Source of the DNA: Ipomoea triloba
Lineage: Eukaryota > Streptophyta > Magnoliopsida > Solanales > Convolvulaceae
Length of the DNA: 64,000 bases
Assembly (NCBI RefSeq): GCF_003576645.1
Contig: NC_044922.1
Coordinates: 8,645,062 to 8,709,061, forward strand
Direction: 5' to 3'
The notes beneath the pieces were generated by a model. The model saw only the letters and a list, made by a program, of their open reading frames with translations, made no database searches and was not told the origin of the DNA. The stretch's first letter is position 1; the number at the start of each line of letters is the position of its first letter. The translations under genes were made by a program, and so were the position numbers. Shown here piece by piece: positions 10,325 to 25,185 of the stretch.

Positions 10325-13300
10325 ATGTCTAATCTATACCATCAGAACGTGAATTTCTCTCCTGCCAGAGCTGTTTCCCCGCATATTGATAGGTATTTCT
10401 GGGGTTTTTTTTTTGGGTTTCTGTTGTTTTCTCTGTGTTGATGATATCAAAGTTTGATTGTTTACCCGTGAATTACGAGTGTTTTTGGTTTTTCATTTTT
10501 TTTTTCCTTTTCATTTCCTGTAGTCAGTACTTGACAGAGCTTTTAGCAGAGCGGCAGAAGCTTGCGCCCTTCACGCAAATTCTTCCCGTATGCAGTCGAC
10601 TATTGAATCAAGGTGGTTTTGGTTTTTTCTTTTTGTTTGTTTTCTGGGATTTTGTTCTTGGATTCTCTCTGTTTGATTCCTTATGTTTGATGCTTTTTAC
10701 ACGCCTCTTGTGAATGAATTATTTATACACTCACAATTTTGTACTGTGCGTCCTTTTTTTCTTTTTTGACTTGTTGCCAATAGACTGGTACTGTGACCAT
10801 ACTTCTTATGCTGGTTTTACTATCAAGATTCTTGATAATTTGCAGAAACTAATTGTATGACATGGATGATTCTCCTGAGTATCTTCTGGTAGGTGGGTGG
10901 GTGGAACCAGGGGTATTATTACTCTTGAAATTTTCCCGTATTTTGTTGAATCAAATGTGTTTTCATTTTGGTTCATTTGTCACCCTTCTTGAATTCTTAA
11001 TGACTGACAGAGGTGGACCTTTCATAAATTAATTAAGGGTACTGTAAATTTGCAGGACTGAGAGATTAGCTGTATAAAAAATGGATGGAGATGTACCTAA
11101 TTAATCATAAGACATTTTAGTAGAATAGACTCTTGCCTTTAGCGTAAACAATTATAGATATTTGTAGTTAAGTTGCTTTTGCAACATTTGATACTGTTTT
11201 CCCTCTCAAATTAAGAAATTGGCTTCTTAGCAATACTTTTTAGTGGCTTGATATGATTCAGAATTTGATGCATTACTCAATGGGACCATAACGAATATAC
11301 TAATATCCACACATGTATGCTTTTAAGGAAAAACAAAAAACTAAAATTGCTTTACTATTTTTCTTCCATTTTGATGACAGAAATTCTCAGAGTTTCTGGG
11401 ATGATCCCCAACCAAGGATTTAATGACTTCGACCGATTGCACCGTGGAAGCCCGAGACCTATGGCGTCTCTTGACATGATGCAGGATATTGGAGGGAAAG
11501 GTTTAGGTGGCTGGAACAGCCTTCAACAGGAGGTGAGCACATACAATCATATAAATCTGGCTTGAGATGGTCATACCACATCTCATGATTAGTGCTAATA
11601 AACTTTGAATCCAATAGCTTGACACGCTGCCACTTCTTTTCTTCTGTAGTAAGGACATTCTTTTTCTTTCAAATTTATGATTAGCAAGCTTTGCAACTTT
11701 CTTGAAAATCCTATTTGCTAAAGTTTTTAAAACCAAAAGCTTTGGTACTCTGTGCACACTGAAACACATTGTTGAGTTAAACTGTTACCCTTTCATGTCT
11801 AAAACAATGTTATGAATATAGAGTTCTGAAATTGCTCTAAACATTGTTTAGAGAAAATAAATGAAATTTTCTAAGATCACCCATTCACCCTTGGAATTTG
11901 CTTTTTCCTGTTTTCCTGATGCACAAAGGATTTATGAATTTGTCAAGGTTTTAATTCAACACTAACACGTATGTAGTGATTTCCTTATGAACCTTTGTTT
12001 CACAAGGCTTCATTCTTGAACTGTGCTAAATATACAATAGCAAAACTAGGTGACATTACCATGTAAGACATCATGTTTGATCCTCCCAATTTTTTGTTTC
12101 TTCTCTATGTTTTTGTCTGATGTAGAGTTGAGGAAGTCTAATATAGTTAAATATCTAAGCATATTATTGCTTCTATAGGTTGTGGTTGCATGGGTTCCAT
12201 CAATATTCAATTTGTCTACTCATGTGATCATGTGAAAGTGTGAAACTCAAACCCAAGATGAGACAGAGTTTAATTCTACACTCTTTGGATTGAACTGTCT
12301 GCACAAATACACCCTATAGATGGACATGAGCCAAGTTAAAGAAGCTATCTCATGTCCTCCGTTGCATAAAACTCTTACTTATAATTTGATGATATTCATG
12401 TAACTCGTCAAGAATATTAGGATGGTTGCATTACTTAGGTCATGTCTATTTTGAAGCAGAGACTCAGTGGACCACAAGGAATGCCTATTGATTGGCAAGC
12501 AGCATCAGGAAGCCCAAGTTCGTTAATTGCAAAGAGGGTCTTGCGCTTGGATATACCAGTTGATAGATATCCAAATGTAAGTTGAAATGGAGGTTATAGA
12601 TTATTATGGAGGGAGAGGGGAATTAACTGTTGGCACTCATAACTTGTATATGTTGCTTCGTGGCTATGAATCACAACTTACAGTTATGTTTTTGGTGGAA
12701 TAGTACAACTTTGTTGGCAGACTTTTAGGCCCTCGTGGTAATTCTTTGAAGCGAGTGGAGGCTTCTACTGGGTGCCGTGTATTTATTAGAGGAAAGGGCT
12801 CAATAAAAGACCCTGACAAGGTAACCTTATTAGAAGCTATAAATTTCTAGTTCTACTTAATGAATTTTAAATTTCTGATGAATCTCTTATGTCCATGTGT
12901 TTTCATCTGGTTAGCATATGACACATGCTAGATATTTTGTTCTTCAATTCCAGGAGGAGAGCCTAAGGGGACGGCCAGGTTATGAGCACCTAAATGATCC
13001 CCTGCATGTTTTGGTTGAGGCAGAGCTACCAATCAATATTGTTGATTCACAGCTGAAACAAGCCAGGGAAATTATTGAAGAACTGCTCAAACCTGTGGTA
13101 TGCTTTCTATTTTTTATTCCACAAGGTGCATAATGTGTGAGAATTTATGAGGTGTGTTATGCAATATTCCTCTAACAATGTAATTGGTTGAAACTTCAAA
13201 ATTTGAAGCATCAAAGAAGAATGAGAAGTAGTTCTAGACTCTCATACTTCACATTTACTTTCTAAAGTAACAGCTAGGTGCCTAGGTCAAATGCTCTATA

Positions 13301-13675
13301 AACTATTCATTCTTGCATCTCATTTTATAGTAGCAGAAGCTGTTTTTTCCTTCTTCCTTTTCCCTCGTGTCTGAGAATGTAATATCGTCCACGAATATGG
13401 ATGTTAACCACTGAAGAGTGAAGTTGGAGAACTAGAATTCCGTTTTTCAAGAGGAAAGGGAAATGAAGGACCTAAACTGCTGATTCTTTATAATGATTTT
13501 TTTTTTTCCTATTTGTCTTGAAACACAGGATGAGTCGCAGGACCTGTACAAGAGACAACAGCTTAGGGAGCTTGCTTTGCTGAACAACAGTTTCAGAGAA
13601 GAGAGCCCCCAACCAAGGGGCAGTTTATCTCCTTTTGGCTCCACAGGAATGAAGCGTGCTAAAACTGGTTGGTGA
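10325..13675 (+). CDS. STAR/quaking-type KH-domain RNA-binding protein (7 coding exons)
   Basis: The exons join to one 277-residue protein: 10325-10392, 10524-10612, 11381-11532, 12460-12576, 12704-12820, 12954-13097 and 13529-13675 (stop TGA). All introns are GT/AG and all phases agree. The start [16 protein letters not shown] and the next segment [17 protein letters not shown] are the conserved N-terminus and dimerisation region of plant quaking-like proteins (Arabidopsis At5g56140/At4g26480 type; rice SPIN1 belongs to this group). The single KH domain spans about residues 136-226 with the GPRG loop at 151-154 and RVFIRGKGS after it; [10 protein letters not shown] closes it. The C-terminus has MKRAKTGW, a possible basic nuclear signal. 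Family members bind single-stranded RNA and act in RNA processing or flowering control. Length matches the family. No disruption is seen. Confidence 0.95.
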
Positions 13676-15059
13676 CCCTGAACTTTCTCCTCAACAGGAC
13701 CTTCTGTCATTGCTGATAAACAACTTCCATGCTTTTAGATGCATGATATCATGACAGTGCCAACAAGTAATCTACCATCCTGGGTGCCGGGCTTTGTCGT
13801 GGAAATATGTTCGTCCTCTATATACCAACTGGCCATGACCTCTCTTACTGATTTGTTGACAGTAGTAGTTTGCAGTTGCTAAGCGTAGAATGATTATTTG
13901 ATTTGTTTGTTCTTGACCTATAGTTGATAACTGTGGTTGGTTTGCTATTCTTTTTCTTTTTCTTTTCTTTTCTTTTTAAGTGTAATTTATTCTGTCATAT
14001 GTCAAAAATAAGTTGGATGTTATGAAGCTTATGGTGAAGGTTTTACTCATAAGGTTGGTGGTGCTTTATGTCATAAACTCCTCTCTTGTACAAACTTTCA
14101 TACAATAATACATAGTGCATCCACTCTTTTATAAATTATATCACATAGGCTTTAGATGTTATGTTATCCATCTCTACTAATTACAACTCACTTTCACTAA
14201 TGTTTGTGTTTAATGTCAATTACTTGTGTTATCAATTTGATATGACCTATCTAATCAGCATTGTTGAACCTCAAGGCTGTCTTGTAATTAGAATTTTTTG
14301 TGATAGGCTTGAACTTATATTTATTGATTAATTGATGTTGTGATACTATAGTTAATCATCAATCAAAACCTAGGCTGTTTAGTTACAATTTTCTATTTTT
14401 CATTTTCAGTTTTTCTAAATTTTTGTTTCATTTACATTTTCTATTAGGAAACAAAAAAATTCAACTATTTTTAATTTATAAAATACAAAGTTATTTAAAA
14501 CATTGTTAGCACTTAGGTGAGCCAAATAATCTTTTGATTTTGATGTTAACAAATGATGTAACTAATTAAAGTGTATAGTCTAAACCCAATTCATTAACCT
14601 TTGTGTACTTGTTCTTAGTGTGGAGTTGCTGTGTGAGCTCAAAGTTTCAAAATCCTTTTTAAACCCTCTTCCAAGCTATTTTTAAAATCTAGAGTTCTCA
14701 AAACTTGGACAAAAATCCTCTTCATTGAAGTCTCACAGAGTCTACGGGTTGTGCAACGAACTAAAACCTTCTTGAAAGTCTATTAAAGAAGCATATATCT
14801 AACAAGGTCATAGGTTCTTCATGGACTCTTTAGAATCTATCTTAGAGCCTGTTTAAGCACATTGGAATGTTAACATGATTTGTCACAAGTTTTTTAAAAC
14901 TCACGGTAGAACCAACTAGTTCAAGAGAGGAAGTCAATTGGTTAATAAGTAAACGATAATAATATCGAGTGATGGTGATGATATATGTAAGCAGGTTATT
15001 GAGTTGATAGGTAGTTAGGAGATTAGGGTATATAGTGACTAGTAAATTAAATAAATTTA
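13676..15059. other. 3' UTR of the KH gene and intergenic DNA
   Basis: The first ~430 bases are the likely 3' UTR. An aataat motif near 14103 could direct polyadenylation, which is an inference. A CT-rich tract is at about 13950-13975. The rest to 15059 is AT-rich intergenic DNA in which I see no gene or bounded element. Confidence 0.5.
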
Positions 15060-15370
15060 GGAATAGTAGTGAATAGGTAGATATGCAATAGTGTAATAGA
15101 TAAGTACTACTTCGTAGTACTCTTCAAAAAAAAAAAAAAAGTACTACTTCGTAGTAAATATAAATACGCTAGGAATGATTAATGTAAAAGATTAGTGTAA
15201 GTAGTAGCCCTTTTAAAAGGAGTAGCTGATGTGTAGGTAGGTAGATATGCAATAATGTAATAGATAAGTAGTACTTCGTAGTAAATATAAATACATCAGG
15301 AATGATGAATGAAAAAGATTAATGTAGGTAGTAGCCCGTTTAGGATTAGCTGGTGGGTAGGTAGGTAGAT
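15060..15370. repeat. three imperfect direct repeats with a tactacttcgtagta palindrome
   Basis: The motif aggtagatatgcaat-gtgtaatagataagta-tacttcgtagta occurs at about 15076 and 15238, and tactacttcgtagtaaatataaatac at about 15141. Units are followed by caggaatgatgaatg-like sequence and agtagccc. The embedded tacta-cttcg-tagta is a perfect short palindrome. Origin unknown; possibly remnants of one inserted repeat. Confidence 0.6.
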
Positions 15371-15954
15371 TAATGTAGGAATCAGTAAACAAGATGTAAT
15401 TATAAAAGTTCATAAAGCCATACCCATAACCGAATAGAAGGTTTCCCACGGCTTTTGAGAAAACTTTTGCCAATATGAAAGAGAGAAGATAAAATGCCTC
15501 ATGTAAATATGAGGTATTTGCACAAATGTGGGGTTCCACTTTGCCAATAATGCCTCCGCCTCTCTCTCACGTGCTGGTTACAACTGCGCCCAGTGGCCAC
15601 GTGCATTGCACGCACCGCTAGGCGCATTGTGCAGTGCTATTTTGATTTTTTTTTAAATAAGCGTTTATTGTTTTTTTTTCTCTTACTTCCCATCTTTTCT
15701 TCCTAATCACACTTACAAAAACTCCTAAAAAATCACAACAAAAACCCCACTATTGAGCATGCCCTGGGTAAATAAGTAATCGTAATAAAGGTTATAAGTG
15801 AAATTATATATGTTTTTGTACATAAAAAAAAATATTCTTCAAATTTTGTTGTTAAATATAGGTGGTAAATGATAATGTATCTTGTGGTGAGAAGTGACAT
15901 GTAGATGGGGCAAAGGTATTCAAGTGGGGGTTATAGTAGACAATTACTAGTTGG
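15371..15954. other. unassigned intergenic stretch
   Basis: A G+C-richer patch at 15545-15640 with CACGTG-like motifs and a candidate element end near 15755 (read in reverse, cagggcatgctcaatagtgg) resemble MITE material. No partner terminus or TSD was found. Confidence 0.4.
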
Positions 15955-16886
15955 TGTTGGAAAAATAGCATAAAACGCCATTTTAAGTGACTATTTTGAG
16001 TACAAATATCAATGGGTCCATTTCTGATTTAGGTTGGGCCAAAGTGGATTCAGATTCTTCGAAGTCAGACGAAGAAATCGATATATTGTATGCTCAAAGT
16101 GGATAATGGGTGAATGAGAAATTGAGTCTCAAAATATATCCATTCGAGTTGGAAAATGAAGGTTGAAAAAGCTTGGAAGAAACCTTTGTCCCACATTGCA
16201 AAGGGAAGTGAGTTTGCACTAGCCCTTTTAGAAGGAGCTTGAATTGTATAGCTTAGAGGCTCTTTTTTGCGTGTAGGGGGAAGGGAGAAGGCGTGCAAAT
16301 CAAATTTCAAGATGAGCGCATAAGTTATGCCAACAATTCGTAATGGGTCCAGGCTGAGGGCAATTTCATATTTTGGTCAACTCATGTTTGGTCAAGAAGT
16401 AAAGTTTTATTTTTCAGTTTTGACCAAAAAGTTGCTTTCACTTCTTGGGGTGTAGCTTTCCGGTTTCACCTTCGAGTGCACTTTTTCATTGTACCTTTCG
16501 GGTACTGTTCTAGAATAGATTAATGTTGATCATTAGAAATTAATTTCGAATTAATTACAATTTTAGTTTTTAGAATTAACGTTTGTAAAAACAATGTTAA
16601 ATTCCATACTAAACATGTCTGTTATGAATGTTACAAAACTAATTTAAATCAATGTTAATTCCATGGTTTAAATGCTATTTAACCATCCTCTCCTATGTAT
16701 GCCTTGGTTGAGCAGATGGATTAATAAACCATTCAAACTTACACTTTTTCTCTTCAAGAAAAAAATATTTGTTTTTCTTCCTCTATAATCTCTGTGTTTT
16801 AATTCGTCGGACTTATTTGTTTGAGTGTTCAAACTTTAAGTCAGTTTGTTTTATCCTAGAAAACTTTGGCTACAATGCTTCTAACA
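15955..16886. mobile_element. possible solo LTR (no TSD found)
   Basis: The segment begins TGTTGGAAAAATAG and ends CTTCTAACA, giving the TG...CA ends with short inverted TGTT/AACA of plant LTRs, and its ~930-bp size suits an LTR. The flanking 5-mers (GTTGG, CGTAA) do not match, so either the boundaries are wrong, the TSD has decayed, or this is not an LTR. The interior is non-coding. Confidence 0.3.
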
Positions 16887-17930
16887 CGTAAGGGAGGTAA
16901 TAAATAAAATTTTAAGAAAAATGTGTGAATCACATGACTCGAATTTAAACCCTTTACCCTCTACCCTTTCATTTTGTGCTTGTTTTGAAATTATTTTTCG
17001 TAATTATTTCCTAAAGTTGGTAAACTAAACAATGATAGAAATACAAATAATTGTGTTGGTGGATATGTATGTAGATTGTTGTGCTCATGATATTTGTTGT
17101 TTGGTTGGGAGGTATATCGATGAGTGAACGGATCAATGATTTTAATGAAAATAGTTGTGGCTGACTTTTGTATACGTAATAGTTATTATATGATAATAAA
17201 TGAAGTTATATATGTTTCTGTGAATTTTGAAAAAATAAAAAAGAAAAGAGGACATTTTTTAAAATTACTATAAGGTAGCATATTATCGGATATAGTTTTT
17301 AAAAGCTAACACTTTAGTATCCCCGGATATAGTTTTAATTATATTATTTATTTATTTTTTGAAATACATTGTTTATTTATTTTTACTACTTTACTATAAA
17401 ATTCAAATCTTTTAGTATCATTCATTTCTTCCTCTCCTAATTTAAAACATTGAAATAAAAAATGAAAAAAATATAAAAGTAATTCTCCATGGAACATGAA
17501 TTTATTTATATATACACGTGCACACACACATATATGTATGTATGTATATTTACTTATTTATTTAAATTTTAATTCTAATGTTTTAACCCAAACACCTTAA
17601 AATCTCATTAAAGTAGCTAAAAGTCAGGGTTAAACTCATAACTACGCATGAATGTGCTAACTAGAAAAATAAGTCTAAAAAATAAATAAAATAGAAAACT
17701 GAAAAATTGACTTTTTGTGCTTCTACAAGTTAAAGTATAAATGAACAAATACTACAATATAATAGAGTTAGTAGTACTAAAAAAAAATTAAAAATTTGAG
17801 AATTCGTTATCATTTCTTAAATTTGAAACAATGCTGAACAATTATCTATTTTCCTAAATTTTGTCGAATCCATTTTACATGTCCTTCAATTGTAAAGAAA
17901 TTGGAAAGAAAAATATATAAACCTACTATC
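16887..17930. other. unassigned AT-rich intergenic stretch
   Basis: Nothing recognisable. A short cggatatagttttta motif occurs twice (17288, 17324), and a mixed CA/TA/TATG simple repeat lies at 17505-17550. Confidence 0.6.
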
Positions 17931-17944
17931 AAACCTTAGCAACT

Positions 17945-18072
17945 GGGTGTGGAGCAACGTAACCTTAAATCTTCAGGCCAGTTATCCTACCTAAAGAGGT
18001 GTCTACAATTCAACGAGGGGATTAGTCACTATGTTCGACGATGAAAACCTTGGGCACCAAAAAAAAAAAAAA
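17945..18072 (+). mobile_element. SINE with poly-A tail and target-site duplication
   Basis: A ~115-bp body starting gggtgtggagcaacg and ending ccttgggcacc runs into an A tract (18060-18074). The sequence aaaccttagcaact before it (17931-17944) is repeated as aaaaccttagcaact directly after the A tract (to 18085). A 13-14 bp duplication plus a 3' A tail is the signature of LINE-driven SINE insertion. The body is short and diverged, so RNA polymerase III boxes A and B are not certain. Confidence 0.72.
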
Positions 18073-18085
18073 AACCTTAGCAACT

Positions 18086-19687
18086 CCACTTTCAAACTTT
18101 GTTTCCTCTTTAACCTTGCTTTCTCACTAGCGTTGTCCCACTTGTCTCCAACTTTCTCTCTAACGGTTATCCCCAGCTTTCTCACTGGCTGCTATTTTGA
18201 TTTCTCATTGGCCCCTGATGCGATTAATTTTCCATGCTTGTATAAACTCTATCCCTCTGTATATGAAAGTGTACTGTATGTTAAAATAGTAGAGAGAAGA
18301 TGGAGAGAAAATGGCTTTGGGAAGCCTCTCTTATTAAGTTTTTAGAGAGAGAATAGAATAGAAGAGAGAAAATGGACTCCCTTGCTAAAGGGGTTGAGCC
18401 CGTGATGGAGAGTTGACTATTTGATTAAGCTCAGACACGGATACCTAATCTTGATCTGAATACCATTAGGAGCATGGAACGTATAAGGAGGTTAAACCCG
18501 GAAAATATTCTCTATCAAGTAGCCTCCAGACCGTGCCTTGGCTTCGAGCTAATGGGGAAGGGTTCGGGCTAAAAAAATCCGAGTACACAATTCGCGACGA
18601 GCTCCTTGAGTCTAAGTTGAGCATAGGGCGCAATTTACACCGATTTTCTCGTTAAAAACCTTAATCTTTTGTGATTTACACCTAGTGGGAAAAAACTTAG
18701 CTAAGAAAAAAAGAGTACAACTGCAAGTGCAATCTTTTGGACTACCAAGAGATCGAATTAGTTGCGACCTAGAGATCCAATTTTTCCAATCAAGGGATAC
18801 TATACGATTTATTCACGATCTAGGGATTGAGTCTTTAACATGATTAAGAGATCAAATTTTACTGATCTAGGGATCAGGTTTCACCAATCGTGAGGTTGGA
18901 TTTTTAATGAGATCCAATGGTCAAGTCTTACCAATCAAGAGATTGATTGGATTAATTCACGGTCCAGGGACCTCTACTGATCTTGCAGATCATAAGTAGG
19001 AATGCATCTCCCAATGCCCTTTATTCGGGCTAGTCAGTCGTAATTAGTTTGTACTTAGTCGATCGATCATTACCTGGTTTTAAGATGGTTTTTAGCCGAT
19101 CGCGTTTGGTTAGTTCTGGTTATCCACATTAATCATTAAGATGGGTTTTGAAAATTGAAAATCATTTGAACGAGGCGTTTTTCCCTTTTCACGCTCGGTT
19201 TACGAACCGAGAATCCCAAGTGGAGGGATGCTAGGAGACTTGAAAGTCTAATGACAACGAGACTGATAAGGTCATTATGCTCGGGAAGTAAGTTATGGTG
19301 TGCTATAGTCACCAAGTGCATTGTGCTCGGGAAGTGCATTATGGTCAGAAAATGCACTAGTGAGCTCCGTAGGTTAAGAGGATTGCCCTATAATCCTATC
19401 AATTTTGATTATGGCTGAGAAGTGACCCGATTGGGTTCACGGTGCCGGTGTTTGGGACGTCAACCCGTTCATGTGGTCGATTTGCCTACTTTGTAAGATT
19501 AGAGATTTAGAGGGTCTAAATTTTACCAATCAAGAGATCGGATCTCAACACGATTAAGAGATTGAATGCTAGCGATTAAGTGATCAGATTTTTAACATGA
19601 TCAGGTGATCAAATTTACCAATCAAGAGATCGGATTTACCTGGGGTGAGAAGACTAACTTGGCAAGCTCAAGTGCCTACTTTGTAGG
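18086..19687. other. decayed retroelement-like sequence with short repeats
   Basis: There is no intact ORF. Bases 18640-18720 (ctcgttaaaaacctt ... ctagtgggaaaaaactta) resemble leader or LTR sequence common in plant LTR retrotransposons. At 18740-19000 and 19500-19640 a degenerate 35-40 bp unit containing accaatcaagagatcggat recurs many times. Similar wording (ttgcctactttgtag, accgatt) reappears around 50140-50230 and 60700-61000, so the same decayed family probably flanks the large nest on both sides. Confidence 0.4.
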
Positions 19688-20304
19688 TAGGGTTGGAAAT
19701 AGGCTAGGTCGAGCCGGGCTTTAGAAATTTAGGGTTGGGCCTGCTATGGAAATCTAAAGCCTGAGCCTGGGCCTGGGCCTAGGCCTACATGTAGGCTTTT
19801 TTTAGGCTCAAGCCTGAGCGTATAGTTAGCCTGGCATGGCCTGAAACCTTTTTAAAAGCCTATTTAACATATAGGCTTTTTAAAAGGCTTCTAAATAGAT
19901 CCTAAATAGGCTTTGAGCCTATTTAAGGCCTACATTTTTAAGTCTTTTAAAGTATACCTGTAAAAAATGTACAAAAAATACCTAAGTTTATATTTCATAA
20001 TGAATGACAAAACCACAAGTAAAAGTTCTTAATACAAAATTCAACAATACAAGTTCCGTACTACAAGTCCATAATACAAAAGTCCAACGAATCAACACAA
20101 CTACATAAACACAAGTTTAACAACAACAAAAGCATAAATCCACAATACAAACATAATAAAAACAATGTAAACATAATAATATTCAAACATAAAATGAAAC
20201 AAGTCATGACTTAAGCATAATCTCCTCTTGTCCAGAATCCTCCTACACAAACACAATGAAAAAAAAATGATAATAAATAAGTAAATCCATTACAAGATAA
20301 AACT
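19688..20304. mobile_element. left end of outer hAT element (hAT-A)
   Basis: Starts TAGGGTTGGAAATAGGC, a hAT-like terminus, followed by a subterminal region with many aggcct/aaggcct motifs in both orientations (19740-19940), then AT-rich sequence leading to the C-terminal end of the transposase on the minus strand. The matching right terminus was not found. Confidence 0.55.
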
Positions 20305-20655
20305 TTAAACTTTAAATAAGTAGTAATATAAAATAAGATTCTTACCTTTTCTTTTTTTCATCAGCCCATACTTGTTACGAAGCCAATCCCCACCACAAAT
20401 AAGAGCTTCAATAGATTGTTCATTTAAGCTAGCACGATATTCACCAATCACCCTTCCCTCGGCACTAAATGTGGATTTAGATGCCACACTTGAAATAGGA
20501 ACAACTAGTATATCAGCAGCCATCATTGACAAAACTTTAAACTTTAAACTATTATCTTTCCACCACCCCAATGCACAAAAAGATGATGAGAAGAAGAATG
20601 AATAACACGATTTTCCTCGAGATAAGTCTCCAACTCTGATTTCGTAAGAGGAATT
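20305..20655 (-). pseudogene. hAT transposase, C-terminal dimerisation part (fragment)
   Basis: Minus-strand translation gives KSELETYLEENRV, then after a frameshift WWKDNSLKFKVLSMMA, ILVVPISSVASKSTFS and IEALICGGDWL. These are the hallmarks of the hAT C-terminal dimerisation region (WW...LS.MA.D.L..P.S.VASE..FS...R...SL...VEALIC..WL). This piece is the 3' end of the ricesleeper-type transposase whose middle lies at 23143-24505. The two are separated by a solo LTR with TSD GATTG. Confidence 0.85.
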
Positions 20656-20660
20656 GATTG

Positions 20661-23137
<2,477 letters not shown>

Positions 23138-23142
23138 GATTG

Positions 23143-24505
23143 ACTTAGGTGGACCATAGTCAATATCTCTTGCATCCCTTTATCCATTTGTCGTACACCA
23201 TGAACCATAGTGGTGCTTTCAACATTGAATTCACTATGTCCACTAGTAGAGGAAGCATCTTGACTATACAAGTTCACATAATCAAGATATAATTCTTCTA
23301 ATGCCCTTTTCACTCTTTCCACATTTTTTTAACATCACTTTGTGTTTTATACAACAAGGGAAAAGTAATCTTAATACCTTTTAACTTCATCCTTAGATCT
23401 AAAACACATGCAACAGACATTAACAAATTACATTCCCCCCAATATTTATCAAATTTTGCTTTCATAGGTAATGCCATCTCACTCGTGAACATATCAAAAG
23501 ACCCAGCTGCATTATCAATAACCTTTTTCACCCTTTGAATTTCAGCAAGATACAAGTTAGAAGTAAGGTAATTACTACCTAATATGACATGTGTGGCATC
23601 GTTAAAAACCTCCAAAAGTTGACAAACCTTCTCAATCTTGTCCTAATCCTCGAATGATGGTGCATACTTATAATGTGGTTCTTTTTCATTGTAATCTGCA
23701 TGTTTAAATTTAGCCGCAGTACACAACATCAAGTATGTAGAGTTCCATCTTGTTGGACAATCAATAACAAGTTTACTCTCTTTCAATCCTTTTAATTCAA
23801 CAACTTCATGAAATGATTTTAGCCTTGTATCTGAAGAATTTATAAACTTGACACTTTCACGAACATTGAGAATGACATCTTTAATAGTGCTAAGGCCATC
23901 TTGCACCAACAAATTCAGAATGTGAGCACAACATCTAACATGGAATAATTGTCTATCAAGTACCATCTTACTGCTCAATGACATATTTTTTTTCAAACTT
24001 CTTACACAAAAGTCATTGTAAGATGCATTGTCAACGGTTACTGAAGATATTTTATTCTCAATACCCCATCCTCTCAAACACTTGAAAATAACATTTGCTA
24101 TATTTGTTCCCTGTCGAGGAGGAGACACTTTGACAAAATTCAAAACTCTCTTATGAAGGTTCTAACTTGCATCAACAAAATGACCCGTTACAACCATGTA
24201 CTCAACTACTTAGTGACTTGACTTCCACATTTCTGTTGTAATGCTAACCTTACTCACACTACTCAAAATCTTTTTTCAAAGTATTCTTTTCAGCTTCATA
24301 CAATTACAAGCAATCACTTCTTGCTGTTTTACGAGTGACTTTTCTGAAATTTGAATTTGCATATTCAAAAGCCCACATGAACACATCATCCTCTAAGATG
24401 CTAAATGGTCGCTCATGCACCATGATTGCACTAGCAATAATCTCTCTCATCTTTTAATTGAAGTATTTAGCACCAGGAATAATAAAAGGATTTCATCCAG
24501 ATTCA
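23143..24505 (-). pseudogene. ricesleeper-type hAT transposase, central catalytic part (broken)
   Basis: Minus-strand pieces run from 24500 down. They are KMREIIASAIMVHERPFSI, then degenerate sequence with stops, then a 166-residue open stretch (24143-23643) with the catalytic-region motif SSVTVDNASYND, HVRCCAHILNLLVQDGL and CPTRWNSTYLML, and a 101-residue stretch (23615-23310) with FDKYWGECNLLMSVACVLDLRMKL. All are standard features of plant ricesleeper/ZBED-like hAT transposases, and the aspartate of TVDNAS is kept. Frameshifts and stops make it non-functional. The N-terminal BED finger lies 20 kb away at 45022-45293 because of nested insertions. Confidence 0.88.
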
Positions 24506-24834
24506 GTAGGCGGGCGAGGCGGACATTGATATTTTGAGCCCATATTTTAGCGGGCTTTTTAGCCCGCCCCCGCCAAACTCGCGGGCTTTGGCGGGGCAGG
24601 CCGACGAGGCCCACCAAATGTATAATAAAAATAAATAAATAAATACTACAATAATAAATTTACAACATTAAATATATCTTGTCAACTTGATTAACAATAG
24701 TACCAATCTAACATTAGTGTGTGTGTGTGTGTGTGTATAATTTGGGTTTACAGTTTATAGTAAAACCAAAATTCAGTTACAATTGAATTTGGTTTACTGT
24801 AAAGTGTGTGTGTATATATATATATATATATATN

Positions 24835-24891
<57 letters not shown>
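24506..24891. mobile_element. left part of a G+C-rich hAT MITE (hAT-B), 5' truncated
   Basis: ggcgggcgaggcgg...agcgggctttttagcccgccc (24512-24570) mirrors the right end at 44912-45021. The expected terminal ~17 bases (TAGAGTTGTCG...) are missing here. Then AT-rich sequence, a (TG)n run at 24719-24736 and a long (TA)n tract (24813-24891, with one N at 24834) into which the copia element inserted. Confidence 0.6.
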
Positions 24892-24896
<5 letters not shown>

Positions 24897-25185
24897 GTCC
24901 CGATAGGGTAGGGAAAAGTCTAGAGGGGGGGTGAATAGACTTTTCTAACTTTTCAAAAAGGATATTATAACACTTCAACAGAAAGAATCCAAGTGAATAA
25001 ATTCAACTTGAATTGCGCAGCGGATAAATAAATGGTAAAGTGCTATAATCAAAGTTACGTAAAAATGAAGAGTTTCACAACATGCAACACGTTAGAAACG
25101 TCAGATATAACTCAAACAATGAGTATATAAAGTTTGGCTCGCATGCGGACGTGGGAACTATCAAACCCAGATCAAAAGATATAAC

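Noticed and set aside
10065..10352. 95-residue frame upstream of and overlapping the KH start
   Set aside because: It begins before the likely transcription start and consists of CT-rich leader read in another frame.
15755..15775. Candidate MITE terminus (reverse cagggcatgctcaatagtgg)
   Set aside because: No inverted partner or duplication was found on either side, so only the resemblance is noted.
15955..16886. A full LTR retrotransposon beginning here
   Set aside because: No primer site after the right end, no second LTR and no TSD; kept only as a low-confidence solo LTR.
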